The notes: generated from the letters alone by a model not told the origin. DNA of 64,000 nucleotides from Triglochin maritima (GCA_963682175.1 OY821772.1:45592925-45656924); one strand, 5' to 3'. Counted from the first letter of the stretch, positions 1 to 13,072 are shown. A program made the numbers and translations.

Positions 1-421
1 AACAAGATCCAAGTAACTAGATCCCTGTTCTACAGGAGCAACGCAACCACGGTCAAAAACAAACACAATGAAGCCAGTGGGATTCTTGTGATCATGAGTT
101 AATGGGATTCACATGAGCAATAGCAACTTGTTTAAAAGTTACAATAAAACATGTTTTCTTATTTAAGTTCCCGTTCACAAAAAAGAAAAGGAAGCAGCAA
201 CCTTGATTTTCAACATAATCATACATAAGATCAGTACTTACGGTTGACTGTACATAATACAAGCCTTCTCCTTGATACTAAGTTCCAAATTCCTGTACAG
301 GGAACTCCCATTAAGAGAAATTTACTTTCATAGTTCCTCTCCTTAACTGAGCTTATCTGTTATCTATCAAGCAAATGCCGGAGGACAGACTGACATGTCC
401 TTGCTGCTCTAGTAATTGTTC
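1..421 (-). other. 3' UTR and downstream flank of the ORM1-like gene
   Basis: This AT-rich stretch follows the ORM stop codon on the minus strand. No open frame or second gene is visible. It probably holds the 3' UTR and polyadenylation signals, but I cannot fix the cleavage site. Confidence 0.4.
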
Positions 422-3400
422 TTAACTATCAGCGTTGATTCCAAAGATGCGAACTTTGTGCATGTTCGGGAACTTGGCAACAACGAGCACCAACACAGCT
501 ATGGTGTTTAGGAAAAGCATTGGATGTTGGTAGTCTGTTGTGTGAGAAGCAATTAAATACCTGCAAGGAAGAAAATGCATCCATCAGCACAGTAGGTGAA
601 ATTTCACATTATGGGATACGAAGTTATCCTACAAATATTGTTTAATCTTACCAACCATATACTGTCATATAAAATATTAAAACATCTTCAAAGATTAGGG
701 CATCTAGTCCACTTTTTGAGATGTGGAAACCGGAAAGTGTTGTATTCAATATATTGTAATACCACAGAACGCATGAAAAGGCTGAAATAATCACATCTAG
801 TTCTGGAGCAAATAAGAGAATGACTAACTGCAGCGTTAACAAAAAACTACTGAGTGGAAAAACGAACAATAATTTATTAATTTATAATGTTTGATTTTTC
901 AAAACACACATCATGTCCGAGTACATTATTTGGATGTAAAATAACTCAAATATTGTTGTTATAAATATCACATGTCCTATGTCTCCAGCAATTAAAATCA
1001 GGGCTAAGCTTAACGTAGAATTGAAATCTTTTAAAGAAAAGAGAAGCCAGAAAAGGTCCCAATCAATTGAAATGACATAAATGAACCGGGAGACTTTATC
1101 AGTGAGAATTCGCTACAAAAAATCTTTCAGCCACTTTTTGTGGAGATCATAACACACGACAAGAAATGCCAGAAAAGGATAATCATCAGGCCCTCGAGTA
1201 ATATAGGTAAAGTATAGTGCAATAATTCTGCTTGCCTATAAGTAATTTATGTGGCTGTGTTCATACGACACTTACGATTGCAAATTAGAATGCAATCACA
1301 TATAACACATACAACTATAATCATTATGGATAAATTCAAATAGACAACATTAGCCTTTCTAACTTCAATGGTAGAAGATAATGTTCGCAGAAATAACAGA
1401 AACTTGGAAGCTTACCCAATGAATGAAAATATCTAAAATTGAAAGTCAACATTATGCAGAATGTAAAATGATTTATGTAATATTTTTAAATTTTCTACTG
1501 TCAGGTGTTCTTGTTGAGACTGAAAAGATTCACCTTCCAATTATTGGTGCATTTGGGACAATAAAACCTATAACATATCAATATATGTTGATGAAGCTAT
1601 GGAGTCTAAGTGATAAACGAACAGATCTTGTTCTAGGAAAATCATGCTTCATAATAAATACAATAGTTTTCATTGGACACGTTCTCAAATTTATCGCACT
1701 GGTACTTCATCTCCACAGTAGGAAAACAGCATGCTATTTAAATTTAAATTACAAACATCCCACCCTGGCCTCACTAAGAGGCTAAGGATGTACTTCGCTT
1801 GGGGGAATATGAGGGAATCATTAAAGGAGATAAATTTTCACCCACCCTTTGGATTGGGAAAATAATCAAGTAGCTGAATATATTATCCCCATATGGAGGT
1901 AATCAATTACCCTCCCTCTCCCTGGAATGATAATTACGGGTTCTTATATTCTCCTTTTTTCTTCTATTGTGACACTTCTACTCGCAAGGAATGTATTGTA
2001 TTGTAGCCTAGGTCTACTAAAATAAAAAACCAACCCAACTAATAACAATTCGGTTGGGTCAAATTAAGTTTTTCCAAGTTTTAATTTCTTCATTAAAAAT
2101 TTCATCAACATACCAAACATATATTAGATGAATTACTACGTCTTAAAAAAATTACTCCCCTAATAGTTATTCCCGAACTTTTCTCCCTAATGATTAGTTG
2201 ATTACCCCCAATCCAACCGCACCCCAAGACTTGACTTTACCCTTAAATACGAGATGAGTAATAGTAGAGGAAATTATAAGTCGAAATGAGGATCCAATAA
2301 TTGCCTTTTTTTGTTTTTCCCTTTTAGACCTACATTGAGTTACTCATAATAGCCATCAACAGATGCATCATTAATTACCGAGTAACAACCAATTTTCACA
2401 AATGAGTAACTCTACATTGTTAAAAAAATAGTACGTTAGATAGCACAAACATGGTCCAAATTACTGTAGATATGCATTAGAAGTAGTTATATGACATAGC
2501 TACATGCGATGACTATGAAGGGGACCGTCCATTAGAGTGCAGGCATGCTATACGGATCTACGACAGTATGATAGTTACCAAACAGTGTAACACTGCCAAT
2601 AAGCATAGGTAGGCAGTGAACTCACCTTTGAGCAGGAACTATGCAAAAGTGTAGACAATAAAAATATTGTAAGCTAGCTTTACAGTTATAAAAATCATGA
2701 CCAACAAGCTTGTTAACAAATTTGGACTTTCGGCTTAATAGAACCTCTCTATTTGCAATTAACTAAAGTCTAAAGTAGAGTAGTTTAATTGTTGAATCGT
2801 ATAAGATTGCTGTTAAGGTTAGTTTTATATTTTCCTTTCTTTTCCTTTTTCTTTTGCAACCTTTCATCTATTGTGGAGATGACGAAGACAAAAGTCATCA
2901 CGATAACTACACTACTAAAAGAGGTATACAAATGTAACTAAAGTGAAACCAGCACTGCTTGCATCAAATATCCAGGAAATTTCTTATGTGACATGAAATA
3001 CTCACAATACGACTGGAACAACAGTTAAAAACTTCCTGTTCCGCGTCAACTGCTTCCCATTATCCATCTGCTCCCACCATGTCAAAGTATTGTATATGCC
3101 TTGATCCTCTGCAAAAGGTGTTCCCTTCTTCCAGTGGAAAAATTGGTAGGTCATCTGAACACACAACAACAACAAGAAAGTAAAGATGGGCACTCAACAA
3201 TGCCCATAGGGAAAATGGTAATAGCATGGAAAAACAAACCATGGAAGATGAGTCTCATCTAGGCAACTGTGAGAAAAAAAACTTGCAAGGCAAAGGACAC
3301 GACATAATGTTGAACCCTTCACTTGAAACTTGCGAGGCATGGCATGCAGCTAATTAACTAATACCAGTAGCATCATACAAGAAACATGAATATCAAACAT

Positions 3401-4161
3401 ATACTAACACAACACTAAAAATGCAGGGATAGTGCCAGGAATTCTAGTGCAGGCCAAAATTCTCCATTGCACATAATTTTGGATATCTCTTGTGAGTCTA
3501 TACTATAATGCAGTTGGTGTCAGCAGGGTAAAAAAATGCATCAATCAAAATACATAAACTAACTAGAAAGAAAAATAATTCATACTAATTAGGTGACTTC
3601 CCAGAACAAGGCTGGCGCTCGATTCTATTCAATTCAAACCCCTCCTACTTCCATCTCAAACACAAGCGGTCCGAGCAAAGAATGCTCAAAGTTATCACCA
3701 CTGAGACTATTCCCTAACACGTATAACGTATTTCTCTATCCATATAATGCGCAATGAACATATCAAGAAACAAAAAAAACAGGTCATGTATAAAACCCCA
3801 AATTTCAGATAAAAGTCCAAATTAAAACGATCTCAAATTTCGACGTTCCCTTCCCTTCCGAGCCTAAAAACACTCAAATTTTACGCAAATCGAAAGCTAA
3901 TATACACAAGTCGGTCCACACAAACCGAATTGGACACATTCATAATGGAATGGGGAGGGGGAAAGGAAGGCATACAGCGAAGTGGGCGAGGTTGACGATG
4001 GTCCAGGCCATGCCGGGGGAGCAGCCGAGGATGGAGAGGACGAGGATCCAGGAGAAGAAGAGGATTAGGATGTAGCTGGTCCAGACGCCGGGGTACATGA
4101 ACCACTCCGTGTTCTTGTTCAGATCCGGCGGCGGCGACGTTTGCACGTACAGCTTCGCCAT
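422..4161 (-). CDS. ORM1: ORM1-like (ORMDL family) sphingolipid regulator, 3 exons, 157 aa
   Basis: Exons on the minus strand are 4161-3976, 3154-3006 and 560-422, joined at GT-AG introns with consistent phase; the stop is TAA at 422-424. ORMDL proteins are ER membrane proteins that bind serine palmitoyltransferase and restrain sphingoid base synthesis. Exon 1 gives the hallmark N-terminus ([18 protein letters not shown]) followed by a first hydrophobic hairpin. Exon 2 gives [20 protein letters not shown] and [19 protein letters not shown]. Exon 3 gives [16 protein letters not shown], a last membrane segment and [16 protein letters not shown]. The length equals that of plant ORM proteins (about 157). 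The exon 1/2 junction places Met where other plant ORMs, as I recall them, have Val (HFA-M-TYQFF), a conservative change. Introns are about 0.8 and 2.4 kb. The start is the first Met of the conserved MAKLYV segment. The family assignment is secure; the symbol is by similarity only. Confidence 0.95.
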
Positions 4162-5037
4162 CCGATTCGCTTCTTCTTTTTTCCCTTTCTCTTCCCGGAG
4201 GAATTTAGGATTTCGGATTTGAGATTAATAAAATATTGGATTTGGGGGAGAGGGAGGAGAAGACCACATTGGATTTGGAATAGGATTTTCCGATTTTTAT
4301 ATTCGATTCCACCTCGTCGGGTCGTATCCATCCGGATCCGACGCCACCTTCCTGTTCCCTTCTTCCTCCCCTGCAGGTTTTCTTTTTCTATTGCGGGATC
4401 CGACCCGAATAAATGGAGGGTTGTTGGTTGTTACACAATTAACGTTTTATGTACCTTTCATGAGAAACGTATTTGTTAAATTAAATAATTTACCATATGA
4501 ACTTGATTGTTTTCTCTGCAGGATTTCCTCTTTCAATGTTCGTGTGGTTATATGTCATCGTCATTAATTTTGTTTTGATAAGTAGATAATTTAGATTAAT
4601 TAAAGAATATGGTTGTGAACCACCACAACCTAATTGCCATCGTCATTATTTCGTTTGATTATTATCTTCATTTGTTGGTGGTGATAAATGTTGTTGATTG
4701 TTGAGTGATTATTTTCTTCACACACTTTTCTCAATTGCACTCATTCTACCCACTCCCATGAATTATCATAATTCCCCATGATTTTCAGTCAGTTTTGTAG
4801 AGTTTAAAAACCACGTCCATGAGACCATGATGGCTTGGTGCTTAGACGAGTCAAATAGGGAGCAATATAGGTATTTAATATTTGTATATATATTTTATGA
4901 ACGAAGATGCAGATATAAATATCTCATGAATACGAGAAGCCAATGACTGTATATTTTATAAAAGAAGAAAATGAACAAGTGTGCCTATACGAATTTCTCA
5001 TCGAAGTTTATTTCCTAGTTTGCTCGTTGATTGTAAA
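4162..5037. other. 5' UTR and promoter side of the ORM1-like gene, then plain intergenic DNA
   Basis: The first 250 bases upstream of the ORM start are GA/CT-rich, as in plant 5' leaders. Beyond about 4480 the sequence is AT-rich with no recognisable gene or repeat. Confidence 0.4.
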
Positions 5038-5047
5038 TTAAAAATAT

Positions 5048-5573
5048 GGTTAATTACAATTTGACTTTAAATTATACTTTGATATCACTTTGCACCATTG
5101 AACTTTCAAAGTTCAAGTTAACTCTCCTGAATTTTCATTTTGTATCACTTTGCATTCCTGAATTTTAAAAATCTACTATTTAAACGCACATTCTTCGTTT
5201 TTTTATATATATTTTTTGTATTTATAGTAAACTTTTAAATCTATATTTACGTGAAAGTTTGGATTGAAACGAATGTCAGATTTGGTTGAAATTTGGGTTA
5301 GATTCAATACCAATCCGACCCAAATTCCAACTAAATCTGACATTCGTTTCAATCCGAACTTTCACGTAAATTATAGGTTTAAGAGTATATTAGAGATACA
5401 ACAAAAAATTACAAAAAACGACGAATATACTTTTAAATAATGATTTTTTAAAAATTCAAAAGGATAAAGTGTTACAAAATGAAAGTTTAAAGGAAATAAT
5501 TGTGAATTTCGAAAGTTTAAAAGGTCAAAATGATATCAGTTCATAATTCAAGGTGTCAAATCGTAATTAACTC
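5048..5573. mobile_element. Foldback MITE, Mutator-like, with 10-bp target duplication
   Basis: The two halves are inverted copies of each other over almost the whole 526 bp. The left end GTTAATTACAATTTGAC pairs with the right end GTCAAATCGTAATTAAC, and the centre near 5300 pairs CGAATGTCAGATTTGGTTG with CAACTAAATCTGACATTCG. The same 10 bases, TTAAAAATAT, lie at 5038-5047 and 5574-5583, which reads as a target-site duplication. A 9-11 bp duplication with long inverted repeats fits Mutator-like foldback elements. There is no coding capacity. The repeat structure is directly visible; the superfamily is inferred from duplication length. Confidence 0.75.
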
Positions 5574-5583
5574 TTAAAAATAT

Positions 5584-8400
5584 CACCTTGGAAAATGGAA
5601 AATTACAAACAAAAAAAGTACGTAGTGATTATAAAACAACAGTATTAACTGCCATGCAAATTAATGAAAGAGCACAAAGTTTCCCCGCCACGCTACTTCC
5701 ACATGCGAAGTCGTGAGCCTGTTGGTTGTTCACTTTCATTTCTACTTTTTTTTTTTTATCTTCATCGAAATTCAAAACATCTTCTCTCCTTCATTTTCCT
5801 TCTTCTCAAGTGTCCAACAAATACCTGGTTTGGCTAAAGTGTGAGATGGTAAGTGCAAATAGTGTATTCCATTTATTTATTTATTTATTAAGTTTAATTA
5901 CACTTTACCCAGTTAGGCAGTTACCACCCTCAGCTATCTCTCATGTACGTACTAATTTTTACCTTCAACTTCTAATTGCAGCAATTGAACCCCACAATTT
6001 ACCCATTTTCAACTATAGAGTAGGATAATCCAAAGGCAATTAAATGTGATGAAATTTCCCCCATCCATTGGCATAAAATTAAGTTGGATTCTTTCTTTAA
6101 TTCTCACCTCATTCAACTCCAATTTTCTTGTGAAACCCTAGCTTGGAAATGTCATCCGACATTCCTCTCCTTGCAACACACTACGTACCCCTCTGTGTTG
6201 CAACGAACGGAATGTTGAAGAACAGAAACAACAGATCGACGACGCTTCCTTAGCACGGAGAGCTCCAATTTCTGGTTTCGTTTATTTTAGGGTTCGTGGA
6301 TGGTGGAAACGAAGTGAAAAGGGGTTAGAGTAGGATAGAAGATTGGGGATGATGGCAGAAATGGAATTTCACACGAAAATTAATTAACGCTCCATTACAT
6401 TTCTCACTCGCCCTTCCGTTATGGGTAAAGTTTAGGAGGGCTAAATCGTTGCAATCAGATTAAGAGAAGGGAAATTGATACATAAGGAAAAGTTATTAAG
6501 CCTTCCTATTAAACTACTTTTATTGTATTGATAATGTACAGTTCCATCCCCATGACGAAAGTTTTAAGGATATTCTAATTATGTATAATAATTAAGAACC
6601 CACATCTCTCTATTTAAACTCTACTTGGTTTATTATTTTATAATAAACACTATTTGGTATTGAAGTGGAAGCGATAATGAAATGTAATTTCTCCCCCAAC
6701 TATGATAGAGTATAGTTTCACATCCATGAAATTTAATTTGTCACATTTATGCCCCCTCAATCATATTAGTTGAACAAAAACACCCCCTCCGTCTTTCATT
6801 AGTATTAAACAGTCACATGATCTCTCTTTTTCCCCCTAACTCAAGGTGCCTAAAATACCCTTGTACTAATACACAATTCTAATTTGGTCCCAAATAAATT
6901 ATCATCATGTCATAGATACATAGCACGGAATGATTTACTGTATATATTGTAAGTGTCTTTATTTTGATATATAGAACAATTTGAATTCCAACGTCCATTT
7001 CGTCTTTTCGGAGTTAATATCTATCTTGGAAAAAAAAAATCGTTATCCTAACAATTGGTGTTTTCATTGACGTTTGTTAGAATGTAGGTATCAAACTCAA
7101 AACTAATTGACAATAAGTTGAAATACCTTACAACTTATAATCCAGAAAAATATTCACATTTAGACGACATGAGATTATTATACAACACATTTAATGTCAA
7201 TCTAATACTAAATTTATTTCGTCTTTTCGGAGTTAATCTAATACTAAATTTTCTTTTGGGACCACACCAACGGGATTCGAAATTTCGAACATTGCAATCA
7301 AACATGATCTAATTAATAGCCGGGCATCTGTGAGAACAACTCTGCGCTAGTCCTACATCTCTAACAAACTATTGGAAGGAAATAATAGTATTGTAATGCT
7401 GAGATATTTTTTGGATTGGATGCTTAGAGAAGTAGCCAGTAGTGGACCAGTGGGCACTCAATAATAGACGAAATGGTGTGCACATGGGGTTCTGACCTCT
7501 TCTCCATCCATCGACGTTGTCTGCGTCTGCTTTTGCGCACCACATGCCTTGCTAATTGCTATCCTCCCCAGGACCCATAAATAAATAAATAAACTAAACA
7601 AATCCACGCAAAACATAACCCCGAAAGTGACACCTCTCCTTCCTCCAACGCAACCCACCAAACCCTGTCCCTCACATGATTCCGACCTGTGCCCAGCTGT
7701 TCTCTTCACCAACCATCCTTCCTTCGTTCCTACTCCTTCCACCTTTCTTTCCCAATTCTGTTCTGTTCTTCACTTCGGTGTTTTTATGATGACCCCCTTG
7801 TCCCTCGATGTTACGTAGCTACGCTTAATGTTGCTTTCACCACTTGGTTATTTATGATGGCTTCAAACTTTGATTTGGTAAGAGTGTGTTTCCGTTTCTT
7901 TGGGTTTTTCTTCTTTTTGTTCAGTGAAAACTTACTTACTTATCTACTTCCTGGTTACTTAAGAGTCAGAGATTCAGCTCAACTAAGAATTTGCAAGGGC
8001 AAATTAGGGAAACAAATCTCAAGATGATAACGATTGATCAAATTCACGACAAACTAATGATCATCAGCTAGGTCAATTGGGAGTAGCAACTAGCAATCCA
8101 CAAAGAGAAAGAGGAATAGAACATTTCACACAAGACAAAAGTTGTACATGAAATAAATACATACATTTATATATAACAAAACAACTGATACGACAACTCG
8201 AGATCGTAAGTAAATAAGAAGAATAAGAACACAAGCACGAGTCACCATCTCATATTATTCGTCATCGTCTGGACCCAACCCAAAAATCAGAAGAAAAGAA
8301 GGAAAACAAATACAAATGAGGCGATGCACAAATAATAATAACAATGAACAACAACAACAATAAGAAGAAGTCCCTAAAAGCCTACGCCGTAGAAAATGGA
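5584..8400. other. Intergenic, no gene recognised
   Basis: AT-rich sequence with short open frames only, none resembling a known family. Around 5890-6480 two stretches (TTTACCC and GGGTAAA contexts) hint at another decayed inverted-repeat element, but I could not define ends. The stretch 8050-8440 includes the 3' flank of the arabinogalactan gene. Confidence 0.4.
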
Positions 8401-8444
8401 ATCCAACAATGCAACAACAAATACTCCAACAACCCCAATCTCAC

Positions 8445-8918
8445 TTAGAACAACATCGCGACGGCTCCGACCAACCCTACCAACCCCATGCTGACACCAA
8501 CGGCGGCGGCGCCGGAGCCACCGTCGGCGGTGGGCGACGAGGCGGCCGGACTCGTGGCGCCTGGGCCCATGGCAGCGGGTGACATGGCGGAGGGAGCCAT
8601 GGTGGGGGTCGTGGCGGAGGGAGCCATGGTGGGGGTCATGGATGGGGTCATGGCGGGGGCCACGGTGGGGGTCATGGCCGGAGGTGGGGTGGCCATAGGA
8701 GGGGGGGAGGCGACGGGAGGTGGGGTGGCTGCGACGGGAGGTGGAGTGGCGACGGGAGGTGGGGTGGCTGCGACCGGCGGGGGAGTGGCGACGGGGGGAG
8801 GGGTGGTGGGGACTGTGGGAGGTGGGGGCACCGGTGCGGCAGCGGGGGATTGGGCAATGCAGGTGGAGAGGAGGGCGAGGGTGATGGCGAGAAGGAAGGT
8901 TGTGTGGGTTGTCGCCAT
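8445..8918 (-). CDS. Classical arabinogalactan protein (AGP), GPI-anchored, 157 aa
   Basis: A single-exon gene with the three-part plan of classical AGPs. Residues 1-22 form a hydrophobic signal peptide (MATTHTTFLLAITLALLSTC) with likely cleavage before QSPAAAP. The middle is rich in Pro, Ala, Thr and Ser, first as repeats of ATPPPVA and then as MTPTMAPS-type repeats. These Ala-Pro, Ser-Pro and Thr-Pro contexts are known sites for proline hydroxylation and arabinogalactan addition. The last 25 residues (DGGSGAAAVGVSMGLVGLVG and on to AVAMLF) are small residues followed by a hydrophobic tail, the usual signal for a GPI anchor. The mature protein should sit at the outer face of the plasma membrane or in the wall. 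Several frames on the opposite strand are open only because of the biased GC-rich repeat. Which AGP it is cannot be told from the sequence. Confidence 0.93.
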   Translation of the reverse strand: MATTHTTFLLAITLALLSTCIAQSPAAAPVPPPPTVPTTPPPVATPPPVAATPPPVATPPPVAATPPPVASPPPMATPPPAMTPTVAPAMTPSMTPTMAPSATTPTMAPSAMSPAAMGPGATSPAASSPTADGGSGAAAVGVSMGLVGLVGAVAMLF

Positions 8919-8996
8919 TGGTCGGAGTTTGGTACGGTTGATGTTTGGTTTGTGTTTTGTGGGAAGTGGTTTTGGGGTGGGAGTGGAAGTGGGGAG

Positions 8997-9004
8997 TATA
9001 TAAA
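8997..9004 (-). promoter_or_regulatory. TATA box of the AGP gene
   Basis: The minus strand reads TTTATATA here, about 80 bp upstream of the AGP start codon, in an otherwise GC-richer stretch. The spacing suits a TATA box with a short leader. Confidence 0.6.
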
Positions 9005-11682
9005 GGACGGGTATGGGAATGGACAGCGAAGCAGAGGGTGGTGGTGGGCCGCTGTTGGGCTGGAATTTTCGACTCGCCCGTTTTTTTATTTTTATTTTGA
9101 CTATGACTATGTGGTTTCTTGTGGTGCATGGCTAATGTGTTTAGCTTTTAAAATAATAATAATTAAGACTTTATGCAAAAATTCACCTTATATTTCACTT
9201 TAGTGTGTGTTTTATATGGAATATATATATGGCTTTTGAGTTCGAATGTATGTTACATTAGTGGAACAAATGTTAAACTTGAGTTCTAACATATATTACA
9301 TCGGTGTTAAGTGATATTTTACGTGATTCTAATGGAAATAGATTAACTTGGACGGCGTTATGTAACATGAATTTGAATGCACATAAGTTTGTTTGAATTG
9401 ATGCGACAAGTGTTTAGACTTGATCAAATGCATTTGGGTATATTTCTTTGAGTTGGTCTAATTTTCTCAATTGAACATGTCAATTTGGATAATTAATGAG
9501 ATTTCTTGACAAAATTGAGAGAAAAAAGAAGAACGAGAGGACCACTAGTGTGATGCATCCGAATGGATACTTTCAATAGCGTTTGTTTAGTGGTGTTGGT
9601 GATTATTTGATTCGTGGAGGTTAGTATTTTGTATGTCTATTGGGTGTTTGGGTGGGTTGGAGTAGTCATGTGGGTTGTGGTTTCACAAATCAAAAATTTA
9701 TGATTTTGTTTGTGTGTATGTGGACGTGGAGAAGTTTGAATGTTTGGAATAGTGACGTTCTACCTAACGGACGGAGAAAGAGTGGAAAGAGGAACACCAA
9801 TTGGAAACAGAGTAGGAAACCGAAATTAATTTTTCGGAGACTTGTCCTCATTAGCTGTTCGGTTGGTCCATACGCGATTTTGGTTGCTTTCTGGCCTAAT
9901 ATCACCCATTACTTGGATTACTATTTCCTTAATTGACTTTCGTAACTTCAATTTTTCTTAAAGCCCGCCTTGTTATAATTTGGCGTTAAGTTTATTAAGG
10001 GTAGTTGGTTGGTTATGTTTGATAATTGCTTGATGGCGTAGGACCTCAAAAATTGTTGATTACTTGATCAATCCCACAGTTTATTTCCACCGTCTACCTA
10101 ACCTCACATACTCTATTTTTTGGGATTGCATGTCAGATGATGATCAATCTTCTAATAAACATTACTTCATCGTGTTAATAGAGTAGTGTCAATTATTGTA
10201 CAATTCTAACACACCGACTGGTAATTGTTAGTTTTTTTGGTGAAAGTGGTCATCTTTCCACCAAATGCACTGGCAGGAAATGGACCTTCAAAGCAAAGAT
10301 ATATATCTTAACCACCTGTTTTTCTGAAACCAGCATGAAACCGTTTAATAAAGTGTTTCGGAGCAATAGAGTGATGCTGTCATTTTCTTTATAAGAATAA
10401 TCTATTTTAAATTCAGCGTATGACGTTCTATTACTGGGGGTTTGACAACTAACGTTGTCTATTTTAAGATTAAGGAACTATTAACTTGACAAAATCGGTG
10501 GCAATTGAAATAATTGCACGAGTTGAGAAAAGAGCCCATAGATGAGGAAGGTGGCAGCTTCAAATACATATCTAATGTGTTCATTTAAGGTTTTATTTAT
10601 GTGGACAATGGAGTTTGGTATCTCCATGAATATTAATCATGGACAATTAAACAGGTCAGATGTCGCAGACCCAAGAGGAAGCTGTTGTACATAGCAGAAT
10701 CTACAGATACGATGATTTTTTAGTCTTTCCTTCGTTTATGTCTCTGTGAATAATTGACTCACATGGTCATGATCATGCAGGGGTGACAGCTCAACCATGG
10801 GAAGGGACATGGGAACCCCCCAAGCAAAGAGAAAAATATATACTAAAAATATAAGAGAAAGGGTTGAAGTCTGAAGACAGCTACCAATGCCGCTTTTCTC
10901 TGGATTTCTTTGCACAACAATCAATGATGGGAGAGCATTACATTATCCATACATGATGTATTTTTTACTTACTTGAATAAGGATGTTATTATTCCAGCAT
11001 TAGGTGAGCTTCCCTTCTTCTAGATGAATACATCCTAGCCTATAATGGTATGGTATGAGCTTTATGTTTCTTACAGGGAAAGGGATATCTACCTATCACA
11101 AGAATCATTTCCATTTCTAACTCATTACTGATTAGGTAATTTTCTCCCATTTTCGTGTTATTTTAATGCATAGGATAGATTGCTTTGGTATAAATAGTTA
11201 CGATACTTTTTGTTCAAAAGTAAAAGTGTGTAACTATCTGAAAATCAGTGGTCTTTCGTGTTTACCTCTTCTGACGAGTGTTCAAAAGTAGACACCAAAA
11301 GAAGACAATTTCAATTATCAGCATAATCCATTAAATACACCAAATCAAATAAAAAGAGTTGTTCAACTCAACAAGAACAAAACACACCCGTTGGCTTCCA
11401 TCGCAAAAAAATTAGCAAAAGACCAGGCCTTTACATTTCCCTCCATGACACACATAGAGAATCAACAAATCAAATAAAATCACAACTTTACACTTTAGGA
11501 AAACAAGACACCCATTCATTTCAATTATTCAACTACTACAGAAATATAACACCAGTCCAACTAAAAATAAAAACTCAAGACAATAAACACTCTGATACAA
11601 TTCAAACATCCATATATTACCAAACTGTAACACCGTTACACCAATATGAACAAAATTAAAATTGAAAAAAGTAAGAGGTGGG
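9005..11682. other. Intergenic, no gene recognised
   Basis: About 2.7 kb without a convincing frame. The frame at 9640-9936 and others are short and lack family features. The first few hundred bases are the upstream region of the AGP gene. Confidence 0.4.
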
Positions 11683-11836
11683 CAGTGGCGGAGCCACATA
11701 GGGGGCAGGTGGGGCACCTGCCCCACCCAGATTTTCAAATTTCCCCCCAAAAAAAAATTTATATCAAAAAAATCCCAATTTCCCCCGCAGATTTTAGAGT
11801 TTGCCCCACCCAAAAAAATCTGCTGGATCCGCCCCT
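11683..11836. repeat. Small GC-rich inverted-repeat insertion
   Basis: The left edge CAGTGGCGGAGCCA and the right edge CTGGATCCGCCCCT are imperfect inverted repeats, and a hairpin (GGCAGGTGGGGCACCTGCC) sits just inside the left edge. C-rich and A-rich runs fill the middle. I could not find a target duplication. It overlaps the CACTA fragment that continues to 12570. Confidence 0.4.
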
Positions 11837-12570
11837 CGAGGTGGGTGGTGGTGAGGGGACAGGGTGCTTCGTAGTGGGTGGTGAGGGCAGGACGGAGGGT
11901 GGGGTCGATCAGGGGAGGAGGAGGTGAGGGGGTTAGGCGATCGGGGAGGGTGTGTGGTGGCCGGTCGAGGGAGGAGGAGGACCGGTGAGAGGAGGGTGAC
12001 GGAGCACTGGTGCTGGGAAATCAGAGGCGGCTGCGAGGGCGGCATGGCGGTGGGTGGGTGGGTGGGAGCGGCGGGTAGGGTTTGGGAGCGAAGAGAAACC
12101 TGATTTGGACCGCTGACATAAAATTTTACCGACGGAACTTATCCGTCGGTGATTATTCGTATTATCGCCGGTGACTATAAAGAAATAAAGTTTAAACAGT
12201 TAATTTTTAAATAATTCACCGACGGATAGTATCTGTCTGTTCGTGTGTAAGAACCGATAAATATATCCGTCGGTGAACTGTAAATGAACGGTCGGTAGTT
12301 CTTTTTGTGTTCAAAAATTTATTCTCTCACCTTTTAATTTTTCAAAAACGTGCAATGACGATATATATCAGTCAGTAAATATTGATGATCTGATGAATGC
12401 TACGAAATTATTGCCTGACGAATGTTTTCCATGGATGTGTATAAAAAAATCTGTAGGTGTACATTAGCTCAGACGATTAATTTAATCTATCGGTGGAACT
12501 GTATCTACACCGACGGATGTTTCACCGATGGAAATTTATCGAGTCGGTGAAACCAATTTGTCTAGTAGTG
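11794..12570 (-). mobile_element. CACTA (En/Spm-like) transposon 5' end, fragment
   Basis: Read on the minus strand, the element begins at 12570 with CACTACTAGACAAATTGG, a typical CACTA terminus. Subterminal repeats of CCGTCGGTG / CACCGACGG in both orientations follow down to about 12110, the arrangement seen where CACTA transposases bind. After these comes a CT-rich leader and an ATG at 12045 opening an 83-codon proline/serine-rich frame (to 11794), which looks like a truncated first exon. A candidate opposite end is CAACTACTACAGAAAT near 11530, but the match is imperfect. No transposase domain remains. Confidence 0.6.
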
Positions 12571-12687
12571 AATTTTAACAAGTGGATCAACTAACCCACA
12601 GCTCAGGTGAGCTTTAATATATATAGTAGTCAAGGTTACATGACTTCGGCCGAATACAACTCAATCACAGTTCACAATTGTAATACC

Positions 12688-13064
12688 TAGGGGTGCACAT
12701 GGGTTGGGTTCAACCCGAAACCCAACTCGAACCCGACTGGTTGGGTCGGGTTGGGGAGGGGTTCGGGTCGGGTCGGGTTGGGAAAATCAAAAACCCGAAT
12801 TTTCGGGTCGGGTTCGGGTTGAGGGGGTCGGGTTGACCCGAACCCGAACCCGTTTAAGCACCGATCGACCGAACCCGACCAAGTTTGGGAGAAAATTTCT
12901 GAATTCGGGTTCAACCCGATCCAACCCGACCCAACCCGAAAATTTTGGGTCGGGTTGGGTTGAACCCAAACCGGTTCGGGTTCGGGTTGGGTTGGGTTTT
13001 TCCCAACCCGAAAATTTCGGGTTGAGGCCCAAACCCGACCCAACCCGACCCATGTGCACCCCTA
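12688..13064. mobile_element. hAT MITE with perfect 8-bp target duplication
   Basis: The ends are inverted: TAGGGGTGCACATGGGTTGG on the left and CCATGTGCACCCCTA on the right. The 377-bp body is almost entirely the palindromic words GGGTCGGGTT and AACCCGACCC. The octamer GTAATACC occurs directly outside both ends (12680-12687 and 13065-13072). An 8-bp duplication with TAGGGGTG ends is diagnostic of hAT non-autonomous elements. Open frames on both strands here come from the repeat and are not genes. Confidence 0.93.
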
Positions 13065-13072
13065 GTAATACC

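Noticed and set aside
1423..1785. 120-codon plus-strand frame
   Set aside because: It lies inside the large ORM1-like intron on the opposite strand and has no recognisable features.
8488..9003. 171-codon plus-strand frame rich in Gly and Val
   Set aside because: It is the antisense shadow of the arabinogalactan protein gene, kept open by the GC-rich repeats.
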